From positions 1 to 64,000 of the forward strand of contig URGQ01000003.1 of assembly GCA_900547385.1 (NCBI GenBank): DNA of 64,000 nt, in the 5' to 3' direction. Below, piece by piece: positions 53,576 to 62,262 of the stretch. The stretch's first letter is position 1, and the number at the start of each line of letters is the position of its first letter. The notes beneath the pieces were generated by a model that was not told where the DNA came from, did no database searches, and saw only the letters and a program-made list of their open reading frames with translations. Source of the stretch: an uncultured Oscillospiraceae bacterium (GTDB taxonomy: Bacteria; Bacillota; Clostridia; Oscillospirales; Ruminococcaceae). Position numbers and translations under genes: made by a program.

Positions 53576-55787
53576 CGCACATCTCCTGCAGCATTTCTTT
53601 TTGGTTGGTGTAGCGCAGGGTGCGGCGGTTATTCTGCACCATGGCATACACCGTTTCCTTTTGTCCGGTCATAATAAGCAGCTTTCTCGCTCTCGTCACG
53701 GCGGTATACAGCAAATTGCGGTAATGCAGCTTGGGGTGGCGGCGCTCCAGCGGCATCACCACAGCCTCAAATTCGCTGCCCTGGCTTTTGTGCACCGTCA
53801 CGGCATAGGCGTGCTCCAGCTGGTCCTGGTTCTCAAAGGAATAGGTCGCCAGCTTTTCCTCAAACCGCACCTGAATGGTCTTACTGCCGGGGTCCAGCAT
53901 CTCAATAATGCCCATATCTCCATTAAAAATACCGGTCCCGGCGGTACCATCCGGCTGCTGCCATATGATATCGTAGTTATTGCGGATCTGCATCACCTTA
54001 TCGCCCTCCCGCAGCGTGCGGCCCATCAGGGTGGCTTCGCCTTTGCCGCGTTCGGGCGGATTCAGTTTTCCTTGCAAAAGGCGATTCAATTCCCGGGTGC
54101 CCAGCGGGCCCTGCTTGGCCGGGGTAATGACCTGGATATCCCGCAGCGGATCGTATCCATAGCTTTTTGGCAGGCGGCGGCTGACAAGATCCACCACCAG
54201 CCGCTGCTGGGCAAAGGCATCCGGCTGCTCCAGGAAGAAGAAATCCCCAGTACGGCAGCCAAGGTCCGGCATCTCGCCCCGTACAATGGCGTGAGCGTTG
54301 GTAACGATCAGACTTTCCGCCGCCTGGCGGAATACCCGCTCCAGATGAATACAGGGCACCAGCCCGCTTTGGATGAGATCCCGCAGAACATTGCCGGCGG
54401 AAACGGAAGGCAGCTGGTCGCTGTCCCCCACCATAATAAGCCGGGCGCCCAGCCGCATCCCGCGCAGCAGGTGCTCCATCAGCAGGGTATCCACCATCGA
54501 CATTTCATCCACGATGACCGCATCGGCGGGCAGGGGATTCTTTTCCCCGCGCTTAAAGGTCAGCACCTCGGTTTTTGGCTCCACCTCCAGCAGCCGGTGG
54601 ATGGTACTGGCCTCCCGCCCGGTGATCTCCGCCATGCGCTTGGCGGCACGGCCGGTGGGAGCCGCCAGCGCCACCTTTTCGCCCCGCTGCTCCAGCAGCG
54701 CCAGGATGCCCCGCAGAGTGGTGGTCTTGCCGGTGCCTGGGCCGCCGGTCAGGATAAACAGACGGCTCTGCACCGCTTCGGCAATGGCGCGGCGCTGCAC
54801 CGGGTCGTAGGTAATGCCCTGTGCCTGCTCCAGCTCGTCCAGCTCGTCCTCCATTGGCTCTAGCCGGGGCGGCTGTAATTGCAGCGCAATGCACACCCGG
54901 CTGGCCACATAGCTTTCCGCCCGGTACAGCGGCTGCAGGTAGATGTATTCCTTCTCCCCCACGGCATAGGCCGCCAGGGTGTTGTCTTCTATCAGTGTTG
55001 CCAGGGTATTCTCCAGCCCCTCCGGCGCCGCCTGCAAAAACTCCGCCGCTAAGGCGAGCAGTTTTTTCCGGGGTAGGCAGGTGTGGCCGCTGCGGCTGTT
55101 TACCCGCAGGATATATTGCAGCCCCGCGCCCAACCGGCAGGTGTCCTCCCCCGCCACACCAAAGTGCGCCGCCATGCGGTCCGCCTCCTCAAATTCCACC
55201 CCGATCTCCTCACAGCAGAGGGCATAAGGGTCGCTTTTCAGCACATCGGCGGTATTGGCGCCCCAGCGCCGCCAGGCTTTTATCGCCGTCGCGGCCGGCA
55301 GCCCCAGGGAAGCCAGTAAGCTCATCACACTGCGGATGCCGAACTGCCGCTGGTATTCCTCCCCTATTTTTCGGGCCTTTTCAGCCGAGATGCCCCGCAC
55401 CTCAGTCAGCCGTTCCGGTTCCTTTTCTATGATGGTGAGGGTATCATCACCGAAGCGTGCCACAATGCGCCCCGCCAGCGCGGGGCCCAGACCCTTTACC
55501 GCCCCGGAGGACAAGTACTTGCGGATGGCCCCGGCCGTTGCGGGCAGGGTACGCTCTATAAGCTCCGCGCGGAACTGCACCCCGTAGGTGCCGTGCACCT
55601 TATAGCTGCCAGTCGCGGTAATTTCTTCCCCCTCGGCGATCTCCGGCACCTCGCCCACCACTGTCACAGGGTCACCGTCCACATCCACCAGCAGCACGGT
55701 GAAGCCGCTTTCTTCGTTGTGGTAGGTCACATCCTCCACCGTCCCGGAGATCTTTTCCAGCTCCTGTTCCATTGCTTTGCGGCTCAC
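53568..55787 (-). CDS. recD2: RecD2-type ATP-dependent DNA helicase
   Basis: 5'-3' helicase acting without RecBC. The 739-residue protein has the N-terminal OB and helix-hairpin-helix region (GLGPALAGRIVARFG), Walker A LTGGPGTGKTTT near 350, DEMSMVD, motif GDSDQLPSV and the C-terminal UvrD-like VTVHKSQGSEFE..YTAVTRARK. The start is GTG just after AAAGGA. recD2-comF is a common Clostridial pairing. Confidence 0.95.
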   Translation of the reverse strand: MSRKAMEQELEKISGTVEDVTYHNEESGFTVLLVDVDGDPVTVVGEVPEIAEGEEITATGSYKVHGTYGVQFRAELIERTLPATAGAIRKYLSSGAVKGLGPALAGRIVARFGDDTLTIIEKEPERLTEVRGISAEKARKIGEEYQRQFGIRSVMSLLASLGLPAATAIKAWRRWGANTADVLKSDPYALCCEEIGVEFEEADRMAAHFGVAGEDTCRLGAGLQYILRVNSRSGHTCLPRKKLLALAAEFLQAAPEGLENTLATLIEDNTLAAYAVGEKEYIYLQPLYRAESYVASRVCIALQLQPPRLEPMEDELDELEQAQGITYDPVQRRAIAEAVQSRLFILTGGPGTGKTTTLRGILALLEQRGEKVALAAPTGRAAKRMAEITGREASTIHRLLEVEPKTEVLTFKRGEKNPLPADAVIVDEMSMVDTLLMEHLLRGMRLGARLIMVGDSDQLPSVSAGNVLRDLIQSGLVPCIHLERVFRQAAESLIVTNAHAIVRGEMPDLGCRTGDFFFLEQPDAFAQQRLVVDLVSRRLPKSYGYDPLRDIQVITPAKQGPLGTRELNRLLQGKLNPPERGKGEATLMGRTLREGDKVMQIRNNYDIIWQQPDGTAGTGIFNGDMGIIEMLDPGSKTIQVRFEEKLATYSFENQDQLEHAYAVTVHKSQGSEFEAVVMPLERRHPKLHYRNLLYTAVTRARKLLIMTGQKETVYAMVQNNRRTLRYTNQKEMLQEMCDE

Positions 55788-55957
55788 CGTCCTTTCCTTT
55801 TGGTATGCGCAAATCCGCTTTTGGCGGCTAAAATCGGCGCTGGCTGCGTCGCCGCCCCTTGACAGGCATCAGCCCGTCTACGCCGGGCATAAGCCTGCCT
55901 GCGGGCGCCTTCTTGCCATCATCCGGTTTTCCCCGCCAAAAAGCATCCCTGCGCTTA

Positions 55958-56299
55958 TCAATCATTTTCCTTTATCATACACCATTTTTCTGCCTGGGGC
56001 AAATCCAAAGTATCAATATTCCGGTCCCGGCAGTACCGCCGGCAGATCTCCCGTGCCTCCGGCTCCAGCGGCAGCAGCACGGTGCAGGGCAGCCCGCCCG
56101 TTTCTCCGCGGTGCAGCAGGCGGCAGCAGCCTATCAAGCTGCTTTCGGTATAGTCGGCATCCTCCGGCACCCGCAGGTACAGTCGGCAGCCCTGTGGCAC
56201 TTTGGGCGGGGCGATCAGATCCACCAGCACCGCCACCACCCGCACCAGCCCGATGATTGCCAAATATCCTGCCAACAGCCATAAAATTTCCTTCAGCAC
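55958..56299 (-). CDS. Small membrane-anchored protein of unknown function
   Basis: A 113-residue protein with one N-terminal helix (about 5-28, WLLAGYLAIIGLVRVVAVLVDL) and a compact soluble domain with cysteines (GCCRLLHRG, CRRYCRDRN). The ending LDLPQAEKWCMI suggests a small alpha/beta fold. I recognise no family. The start is GTG with GGGGAGGTGA 6 nt upstream. It lies between recD2 and the divergent mltG. Confidence 0.66.
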   Translation of the reverse strand: MLKEILWLLAGYLAIIGLVRVVAVLVDLIAPPKVPQGCRLYLRVPEDADYTESSLIGCCRLLHRGETGGLPCTVLLPLEPEAREICRRYCRDRNIDTLDLPQAEKWCMIKEND

Positions 56300-56410
56300 A
56301 ATGGATCACCTCCCCCTATTCTATGCCCGCGGTTGATTTTTGCCCCGATTGCGGGTATAATAGAAGAACTATTCTGCATTTTATCCTATAAAAAGACAGG
56401 AGCTTACGCT

Positions 56411-57499
56411 ATGGCCAGTAATAAATACAAAAAACGCCGGATCGGGTTCGTCATCCTGCTGCTCCTCCTGCTGCTCATTGCGGTGGGGGTCATCACGGTG
56501 ACGGGCGAGATAAACGGCGGCAAAAAAACCGGCGAGACCGTTACCGTTTCCATTGCGCAGGGCAGCGGTACCTCCGCCATCGCCCAAGAGCTGAAGGACG
56601 CCGGCCTTATCGGCAATACCACCCTCTTTAAGCTGTACAGCCGCACCCATGGTGGGGATGGAAACTACCAGTACGGCGACTTCACGCTGGAAAAAGGCAG
56701 CAGCTATCAGGAGCTCATCGATGCCCTCTGCTCCACTGTCAGCTACCGGGAAACGGTGACCCTCACCCTGCCGGAGGGCTGGAACTCCTTCCAGATGGCA
56801 AAGGCGGCGGAGGCGGCCGGCCTGTGCACCGAGGAAGAATACCTGGCCGCCGCCAATGCCCTCGATTATGACTTTGACTGGATGAAGGATATCAGCACCG
56901 ATGAAAATAAGCTGACGGTGCTGGAGGGCTTCCTGTATCCCGAGACCTACTCCTTTTACACCGATGCCACCGCACGGGATATCGTCACCACCCAGCTGCG
57001 GGAGTTTGAAAAAAAGGTGCTGACCGAAGAAAACAAAGCAGCCCTAAAGGACAGCGGCTTTACGCTGGAGGAATGGGTCGTCTTTGCCTCCATCGTGCAG
57101 AAGGAAAGCGCCAGCGTGGAGGAGATGTACAATGTTTCCTCGGTATTCCACAACCGCCTTTCCAATGCCGGCGAATACCCCCGGCTGGAAAGCTGCACCA
57201 CCAATAATTTCATCTGGGACTATGTGGAGCCGTACTATAATGATAATGTGCCGCAGGCGGTACTGGATGCCTACGATACCTACGACCGCAGCGGCCTGCC
57301 CATCGGCGCCATTGCCAATGCCGGTATCGATGCCTTTGATGCCTCCCTGCACCCCAATGATACCCCCTATTATTTCTTTGTCACCGATGTGGAATACACC
57401 CACTACTACGGCAGGACCTATCAGGAGCATTTGGCCAATATCGAAAAGGCCAAGGCCGTGAATGCCAAGCATGGCATCAATGGGCTGGTAACCGGCTAA
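56411..57499 (+). CDS. mltG: Endolytic transglycosylase MltG
   Basis: Cuts nascent peptidoglycan strands near PBPs. The 362-residue protein has a lysine/arginine-rich start and one membrane helix (about 11-31), a LysM-like domain (VSIAQGSGTSAIAQELKDAGLI) and the YceG domain: LEGFLYPETYSF near 180, catalytic E232 in ASIVQKESA, and SGLPIGAIANAG near 300. CAGGAG 8 nt before the ATG sets the start. Confidence 0.95.
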   Translation: MASNKYKKRRIGFVILLLLLLLIAVGVITVTGEINGGKKTGETVTVSIAQGSGTSAIAQELKDAGLIGNTTLFKLYSRTHGGDGNYQYGDFTLEKGSSYQELIDALCSTVSYRETVTLTLPEGWNSFQMAKAAEAAGLCTEEEYLAAANALDYDFDWMKDISTDENKLTVLEGFLYPETYSFYTDATARDIVTTQLREFEKKVLTEENKAALKDSGFTLEEWVVFASIVQKESASVEEMYNVSSVFHNRLSNAGEYPRLESCTTNNFIWDYVEPYYNDNVPQAVLDAYDTYDRSGLPIGAIANAGIDAFDASLHPNDTPYYFFVTDVEYTHYYGRTYQEHLANIEKAKAVNAKHGINGLVTG

Positions 57500-57510
57500 A
57501 AAAATAAAAT

Positions 57511-57575
57511 AATTTGCGGCATTTCTATCTTTTCTTGCAATCCTTGCAGGGAATTCACAGAAATGCCGCACTTTA
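57511..57575 (+). terminator. Long-loop hairpin after mltG
   Basis: TGCGGCATTTCT pairs with AGAAATGCCGCA across about 35 nt, followed by CTTTATTTAC. Confidence 0.6.
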
Positions 57576-57612
57576 TTTACAGAACCTTGTTCTACTGCTT
57601 TTCCCGCCCCTG

Positions 57613-57749
57613 TTATAATGATGATGCTGGGCTTTCTCTTGCAGGGGAAGGCCCCGACAGCAAAGTGCCCGAAAAGAACCGACCCCGCCGACTGGAAAAA
57701 CCGCGGGCTGCCGTTTCTCTTTCGGGCAGCAAAAAAGAAGGAGGACCCC
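57613..57749 (+). promoter_or_regulatory. Promoter and structured leader of the next gene
   Basis: TATAAT at 57613-57618, then about 130 nt of leader in which TGCCCGAAA (about 57666) pairs with TTTCGGGCA (about 57718), enclosing CCGC/GCGG. No known riboswitch recognised. Confidence 0.4.
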
Positions 57750-58694
57750 ATGAAAAAATCACTTCGTTCCCTACTGGCCTTTCTCATTGCGGCAACAGTG
57801 CTGTGCTGCATCGCCATGGCGGATACCGGTCCCAAGCCCAGCGCCAGCTTCACCTTTACCGGTATGCCCGATGAGGATTACTATGTCACCATGCTGGCCG
57901 AGGTGGATGCCTATGGCCCTCACCGGGTCCATCAGCCGGGAAGCGAAATCCCCGGTTATGTACTGGAGCAGGGCGAGCAGGACCCCGCCTACCCCGCATG
58001 GCAGAAATTCGTGGACTACAAGGACCCCGACGGCTACTATTTCCTCGAGGATCTGTTCGAGCAGTGCCACGGCGATGACGAAGCCGGATGGCGCTATTTC
58101 CCCCCGGAGCAGTTCAAGCTGCTGCTCTACTTCCCCGAAAGCGATACCTTCCTTTGCAGCACTGTCACCGAGCGCTATGCCTTCGATAGCGTCTACCGTC
58201 TGGATCTGGGCGGCAAATCCCCCGCCGAGATCGCCGCACTGACCCTCACCGGCCCCAACGGCGACCCTCTCCCCACCGGCACCGTCACACTGGATAAAGC
58301 CGACGGCACGCATCAGCAGATCGTCGGTTTCTTCGGGCGGCTGGGCATCACCCTCGTCATCGAGCTGGCGCTGGCGTGGGGCTGGAAATACCGCAAGGGC
58401 AGCCAGCTGCTCTTCATCGGTCTTGTCAATCTCATCACCCAGTGCCTGCTGAACGCCTCCCTGCTGTACTGGGGCGCCCGGGAGACCAGCCGCGGGGCCA
58501 TCATCTTCTGGTACATCCTGCTGGAGCTGGCCGTCACCGGCATTGAGGCTGCCGCCTATGCCTACCTGCTGCCCGGCACCGACCGCAAGGACCCTGCCGT
58601 GTGCCGCCATGCCGCCCTTTACGCCCTCTCTGCCAATCTGCTTTCCTTCCTCGGCGGGCTGGCCCTCTCCGAGGTCTTCCCCATCCTGTTCTGA
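57750..58694 (+). CDS. Exported membrane protein of unknown function
   Basis: A 314-residue protein: signal peptide (about 1-24, KKSLRSLLAFLIAATVLCCIAMA), an extracytoplasmic domain of about 190 residues (TFTGMPDEDYYVTMLAEVD..., EDLFEQCHGDD..., tyrosine/aspartate rich), then four C-terminal membrane helices (about 205-310). This layout, an outside sensor or binding domain followed by helices, is seen in uncharacterised Clostridial proteins. AAGGAGG precedes the ATG. No family recognised. Confidence 0.72.
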   Translation: MKKSLRSLLAFLIAATVLCCIAMADTGPKPSASFTFTGMPDEDYYVTMLAEVDAYGPHRVHQPGSEIPGYVLEQGEQDPAYPAWQKFVDYKDPDGYYFLEDLFEQCHGDDEAGWRYFPPEQFKLLLYFPESDTFLCSTVTERYAFDSVYRLDLGGKSPAEIAALTLTGPNGDPLPTGTVTLDKADGTHQQIVGFFGRLGITLVIELALAWGWKYRKGSQLLFIGLVNLITQCLLNASLLYWGARETSRGAIIFWYILLELAVTGIEAAAYAYLLPGTDRKDPAVCRHAALYALSANLLSFLGGLALSEVFPILF

Positions 58695-58770
58695 CCCCGT
58701 TTTTTCGCATCCCCGCCCCCGACGGTGCAGCCCCCTGCCCGGCCGGGGGCTTTCTGCTGCCCGCGGGCAC

Positions 58771-58855
58771 CGGGCCGCAGGCCGTTTCGGCTGTGCCGAA
58801 ACACACGGGCTGCGCCCGTGTCGGCGGCGCTTTGCGCCGCCGGGCCTGCGGCCCG
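58771..58855. repeat. Cruciform element copy E
   Basis: Outer stem CGGGCCGCAGGCC (58771-58783) pairs perfectly with 58843-58855. Inner hairpins: GTTTCGGC-tgt-GCCGAAAC (58784-58802), ACACGGGC-tgc-GCCCGTGT (58803-58821), CGGCGGCGC-ttt-GCGCCGCCG (58822-58842). Every base between 58771 and 58855 is in a stem or a 3-nt loop. Confidence 0.93.
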
Positions 58856-58871
58856 CCCCTGCCTTTTCCGC

Positions 58872-58899
58872 AAAAGAGTCCCTTAGCGGGCTCTTTTTT
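58872..58899 (+). terminator. Terminator before the fur operon
   Basis: AAAGAG.CCC / GGG.CTCTTTTTT hairpin. Confidence 0.8.
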
Positions 58900-58900
58900 C

Positions 58901-58968
58901 TTGACAAACACCTTCCTGCAGCAGTACAATAGCACTAATTTGAGAATAAGTTTCAAATTCAAATTCTC
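58901..58968 (+). promoter_or_regulatory. Promoter and Fur-family operator of fur-znuC-znuB
   Basis: TTGACA (58901-58906), 18-nt spacer, TACAAT (58925-58930). Just downstream lie overlapping dyads: TTTGA-N9-TCAAA (58939-58957) and GAGAAT (58942-58947) with ATTCTC (58963-58968), of the AT-rich Fur-box kind. Autoregulation is inferred. Confidence 0.65.
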
Positions 58969-58985
58969 CGATAGGAGGAACCTCC

Positions 58986-59396
58986 ATGAAAGAAAACTAT
59001 CAAACCCGCCAGGGCGCTTTGATTCTGCAAACCATGCAGAATCTTGCCGGTCCCATCACTGCGGAGGCCCTTTGTGCCATCCTGCGGGAGCAAAGGGTCA
59101 GCAAGGCCACCGTTTACCGTCACCTGGAGCGCCTGACGGCCGCCGGGCAGCTGCGTCGCTTCTCCCCCGCGGAGGGTGCGGCCGCCTGCTACCAATATGT
59201 CGGCGACCACCACGACTGCCACCTGCACCCCCACATGGTGTGCGAGTGCTGCGGGCGGCTGTTCCACTTGGATTGCAGCCAACTGGAGGCACTCTCGGAA
59301 CACATCCGGGAGCACCACGGCTTTTTGCTGGATTATAAAAATACCATTCTGTATGGGGTATGCACTGCCTGTGCCCAAAAGGAGGCCCATCCATGA
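58986..59396 (+). CDS. Fur-family metalloregulator, probably Zur
   Basis: A 136-residue Fur-family repressor: winged helix (ITAEALCAILREQRVSKATVYRHLERLTAAGQLRRF) and dimer domain with the metal site HDCHLHPHMVCECCGRLFHLDC and the second CxxC (VCTAC). These give the structural zinc. Co-transcription with a zinc-type ABC transporter makes Zur the best call; Fur or PerR are less likely. AGGAGG precedes the ATG. Its stop overlaps the ATG of the next gene (ATGA). Confidence 0.88.
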   Translation: MKENYQTRQGALILQTMQNLAGPITAEALCAILREQRVSKATVYRHLERLTAAGQLRRFSPAEGAAACYQYVGDHHDCHLHPHMVCECCGRLFHLDCSQLEALSEHIREHHGFLLDYKNTILYGVCTACAQKEAHP

Positions 59397-60094
59397 CCCT
59401 GATTCAATGCTGTGATCTTTCGCTGGGGTACGAGGGCAAGTGCGTCCTCTCCCATCTGGAGCTTTCGGTGCAGGAGGGGGATTACCTTGCCATCGTGGGC
59501 GAAAACGGTGCGGGCAAATCCACCCTGCTCAAAGGCATCCTGGGACTGATCCGCCCCACCGGCGGGCATATTCACTTCCACCTGCCGCCTAAGGAGATTG
59601 GTTATCTGCCCCAGCAAACGCCCATCCAGCGGGATTTCCCCGCCTCGGTCATGGAGGTCGTCCTCAGCGGTCTGCTGGCTTCCAAGGGCTACGCGCCCTT
59701 CTACACCCGCGCCGACCGCGAAACAGCCCTTGCCAAATTGCGCCTGCTGGGGGCGGAGGACCTGGCAAACCGCTGCTACCGGGAGCTTTCCGGCGGGCAG
59801 CAGCAGCGGGTGCTGCTGGCACGGGCCCTGTGCGCCGCCGGCCGCCTGCTGCTTATGGATGAGCCCTTTACCGGGCTGGACCCCACCGTCACCAATGAGC
59901 TGTACGATGTGGTGGACAAGCTGAACCACGAGCAGGGCGTCACCGTCATCATGGTCACCCATGATGTCCCGGAGGCCCTGCGCCATGCCAGCCGCATCCT
60001 GCACCTGGGGGCGGAGCACTTTGACGGCACAGCGGAGGAGTACCGCCAAAGTCCCCTTTACCGCCGTCTGATGGGAGGTGACCTCAATGCATGA
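59393..60094 (+). CDS. znuC: Zinc/manganese ABC transporter, ATP-binding protein
   Basis: A 233-residue ABC ATPase: Walker A VGENGAGKST near 37, Q loop LPQQTPIQ, signature LSGGQQQR near 140, Walker B LLLMDEPF near 160 and the H loop VTHDVPEA. Resembles ZnuC/MntB-type metal transporters. AAGGAGG precedes the ATG at 59393, which overlaps the regulator stop. The permease start overlaps its end. Confidence 0.9.
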   Translation: MTLIQCCDLSLGYEGKCVLSHLELSVQEGDYLAIVGENGAGKSTLLKGILGLIRPTGGHIHFHLPPKEIGYLPQQTPIQRDFPASVMEVVLSGLLASKGYAPFYTRADRETALAKLRLLGAEDLANRCYRELSGGQQQRVLLARALCAAGRLLLMDEPFTGLDPTVTNELYDVVDKLNHEQGVTVIMVTHDVPEALRHASRILHLGAEHFDGTAEEYRQSPLYRRLMGGDLNA

Positions 60095-60908
60095 TCTCCT
60101 TTCCGGCCTGTTTTCCTATCCCTTTATCCAGCGGGCGCTCATCGCCGGTACACTGGTGGCGCTCTGCTCGGCGCTCTTAGGGGTCAGCCTGGTCCTCAAG
60201 CGCTATTCCATGATCGGCGATGGGCTTTCCCATGTAGGCTTCGGCGCTATGGCGGTGGCAATGGCACTGGGGGCTGCCCCATTGGCCGTTGCCTTGCCGG
60301 TCGTTATCCTGGCCGCGTTTTTCCTGCTGCGTCTCAGCCGCGGCAGCCGCCTAGCCGGGGATAGTGCCATTGCACTGGTTTCCAGCGGAGCGCTGGCCAT
60401 TGGCGTGGTGGCTACCTCCCTCAGCAGCGGCAGCAATGTGGATGTAATGAACTACCTCTTCGGCAGCATCCTTACCATGACCGCCGCCGATGTAAAGCTG
60501 GCTGTCCTGCTTTCGCTGGCTGTATTGCTGTTGTTCCTGCTGCTGTACCACCGCATCTTTGCCGTCACCTCCGATGAGACCTTTGCACGCGCCACCGGCA
60601 TCCGCGCCAATCTCTACAATATGGTACTGGCCCTACTCACTGCCGTTACCATTGTCATCGGCATGCGCCTGATGGGTACCCTGCTCATCTCCAGCCTTAT
60701 CATCTTCCCGGCGCTCAGCGCCATGCGCATCAGCCGCAGCTTTCTCGGCGTGACGGTCGGGGCGGCCGTGCTTTCGGTGGTCTGCTTCTGGGTGGGGGTA
60801 CTGGCCTCTTTCCTGCTTTCCACCCCCACCGGCGCCAGCGTCGTCCTGGTGGATCTGGCTGTCTTTTTGCTGCTTTCCCTCTACGGTCTGCTGCGCCGCC
60901 GCAAATAA
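60087..60908 (+). CDS. znuB: Zinc/manganese ABC transporter permease
   Basis: A 273-residue permease of the ABC-3 family with about eight helices; conserved features are LKRYSMIGDGLSHVGFGAMA near 41, ARATGIRANLYNM and the GTLLISSLIIFPALSA segment near 200. GGGAGG 8 nt before the ATG at 60087 sets the start, overlapping znuC by 8 nt. No substrate-binding (ZnuA) gene follows, so the transporter must use a distant one. Confidence 0.9.
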   Translation: MHDLLSGLFSYPFIQRALIAGTLVALCSALLGVSLVLKRYSMIGDGLSHVGFGAMAVAMALGAAPLAVALPVVILAAFFLLRLSRGSRLAGDSAIALVSSGALAIGVVATSLSSGSNVDVMNYLFGSILTMTAADVKLAVLLSLAVLLLFLLLYHRIFAVTSDETFARATGIRANLYNMVLALLTAVTIVIGMRLMGTLLISSLIIFPALSAMRISRSFLGVTVGAAVLSVVCFWVGVLASFLLSTPTGASVVLVDLAVFLLLSLYGLLRRRK

Positions 60909-60970
60909 CGCAAAGTGAGTGCTGCATTTTTGCAGTCGGTATAGTATAATATAGCTTAGAGCCTGCTTAT

Positions 60971-61049
60971 GGGGCCCGCAGGGCACCGCTCCGCGGTGCG
61001 ACGGGCTTTGCCCGTCCCCGGCGGCTGCGCCGCCGGCCCTGCGGGCCCC
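60971..61049. repeat. Cruciform element copy F
   Basis: Outer stem GGGGCCCGCAGGGC (60971-60984) pairs perfectly with 61036-61049. Inner hairpins: ACCGC-tcc-GCGGT (60985-60997), GACGGGC-ttt-GCCCGTC (61000-61016), CGGCGGC-tgc-GCCGCCG (61019-61035). Confidence 0.9.
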
Positions 61050-61097
61050 CACCCTGCCCCCTGCATCCATCCTCCCACCCCGAAAGGAGCCACCCCC

Positions 61098-62033
61098 ATG
61101 ACCGATATCAACCGCCGCAATACCAGCGAGATCAGCGAGCTTTCCCGCGCCGTCTTTGAAAATCCGCAGGTCTTTGTCGACCGTGCCGAGAGCCGCTTCC
61201 GTGACCAGCTGCGCGGCATGACCGAAAAAGTAGCGGCCAGCGGCAGTCACATCGTGCTGCTGTGCGGCCCCTCCTCCTCCGGCAAAACCACCACCGCCAA
61301 TCTCCTGGTCTCCGATCTTTCCGCCCTGGGACGGCGGGCGGTGCGTATCTCGCTGGATGATTTTTACCGTAACCGGGATGTGATGCCCCTGTGGGAGGAC
61401 GGCACCAAGAATTTTGAATCCATCGAAGGCTTGGATCTGGAATGCTTTTCTACCAGCGTCAATACCCTGATGCGGGAGGGCCACGCCGAATTCCCCATCT
61501 TCGATTTTACCGCCGGCAAGCGCTCCCCCCTCTCTCGCCCCATGGAGTACGATGAAAACACCATCCTCATCTTCGAGGGTATCCATGCCCTGCAGCCGCA
61601 GCTGCGTCAGGGCCTAGCCAGCAGCAATTTCGGCATCTACATCCACCCCAATACCAGCTATGTGGATCAGGATGGCCACACCCTGCTGGATGCCCGCGAC
61701 CTTCGCCTGACCCGCCGCATCATCCGGGATAACCTGCACCGCGGCACCCCACCGCTGGGCACCATGCAAATGTGGAAGGATGTGCTGCGCGGCGAGCTGC
61801 TGTACATGAAGCCCAGCAGCGGCACCGCCGATGTCTTCGTCAATACCAGCCACGACTACGAGCCGTTCCTATACAGCGCTGTCATCACCGGCCTGCTGGA
61901 GCAGATAGAGGACGCCGGGGAAAACCGTGAAACGGTGGAACGCCTGCTGCAAAGCTACCGCCACTTCTTCCCCATCGGTACCGAGCTGGTCCCCCCAAGC
62001 TCCCTGATCCAGGAATTTATCGGCGACAAATAA
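61098..62033 (+). CDS. Uridine kinase-like nucleoside kinase
   Basis: A 311-residue P-loop kinase of the phosphoribulokinase/uridine kinase family: Walker A LLCGPSSSGKTTTANLL near 55, SLDDFYRN near 85, FDFTAGKR near 137 and the Asp/Arg-rich lid DARDLRLTRRIIRDNLHRG near 200. In Clostridia longer relatives carry N-terminal TGS/ThrRS-like domains; this one has only about 45 residues before the P-loop. AAAGGAG precedes the ATG at 61098. Pyrimidine salvage is likely; the exact nucleoside is not shown. Confidence 0.85.
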   Translation: MTDINRRNTSEISELSRAVFENPQVFVDRAESRFRDQLRGMTEKVAASGSHIVLLCGPSSSGKTTTANLLVSDLSALGRRAVRISLDDFYRNRDVMPLWEDGTKNFESIEGLDLECFSTSVNTLMREGHAEFPIFDFTAGKRSPLSRPMEYDENTILIFEGIHALQPQLRQGLASSNFGIYIHPNTSYVDQDGHTLLDARDLRLTRRIIRDNLHRGTPPLGTMQMWKDVLRGELLYMKPSSGTADVFVNTSHDYEPFLYSAVITGLLEQIEDAGENRETVERLLQSYRHFFPIGTELVPPSSLIQEFIGDK

Positions 62034-62097
62034 TTTTTCCACCCCTTACTCTCTGCGCAGGGCCGCATCCCGGCTCTGCTTTTCCTTTGCGCAAAAT

Positions 62098-62173
62098 CTG
62101 GGCCCCGGCCTGGGCAGGTCCCTGCTCACCACAGGTATCCGCCCCGGCTCCGCCGGGGCGGCCCTGTGGGCCC
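62098..62173. repeat. Degenerate cruciform element copy G
   Basis: Keeps one arm, GCCCCGGC-tcc-GCCGGGGC (62141-62159), directly followed by a right outer half GCCCTGTGGGCCC (62161-62173). The left half and two other arms are eroded. Confidence 0.55.
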
Positions 62174-62211
62174 TCCCCCTGCACCATCCCCTTCCTAACT
62201 CCCCCACAAAA

Positions 62212-62244
62212 AAACCTCCGCCGGATCACCACGATCCGACGGAG
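62212..62244 (-). terminator. Terminator of the penicillin-binding protein gene
   Basis: CCTCCG.CGGATC / GATCCG.CGGAGG hairpin; minus strand ends with TTTTTTTG. The plus side is also T-rich, so it may serve both genes. Confidence 0.85.
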
Positions 62245-62262
62245 GAATTATTTTTTATTCGG

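Noticed and set aside
58939..58968. Consensus Zur box (TCGTAAT-type)
   Set aside because: The dyads are AT-rich Fur-family-like but do not match a defined Zur consensus; reported only as a Fur-family operator.
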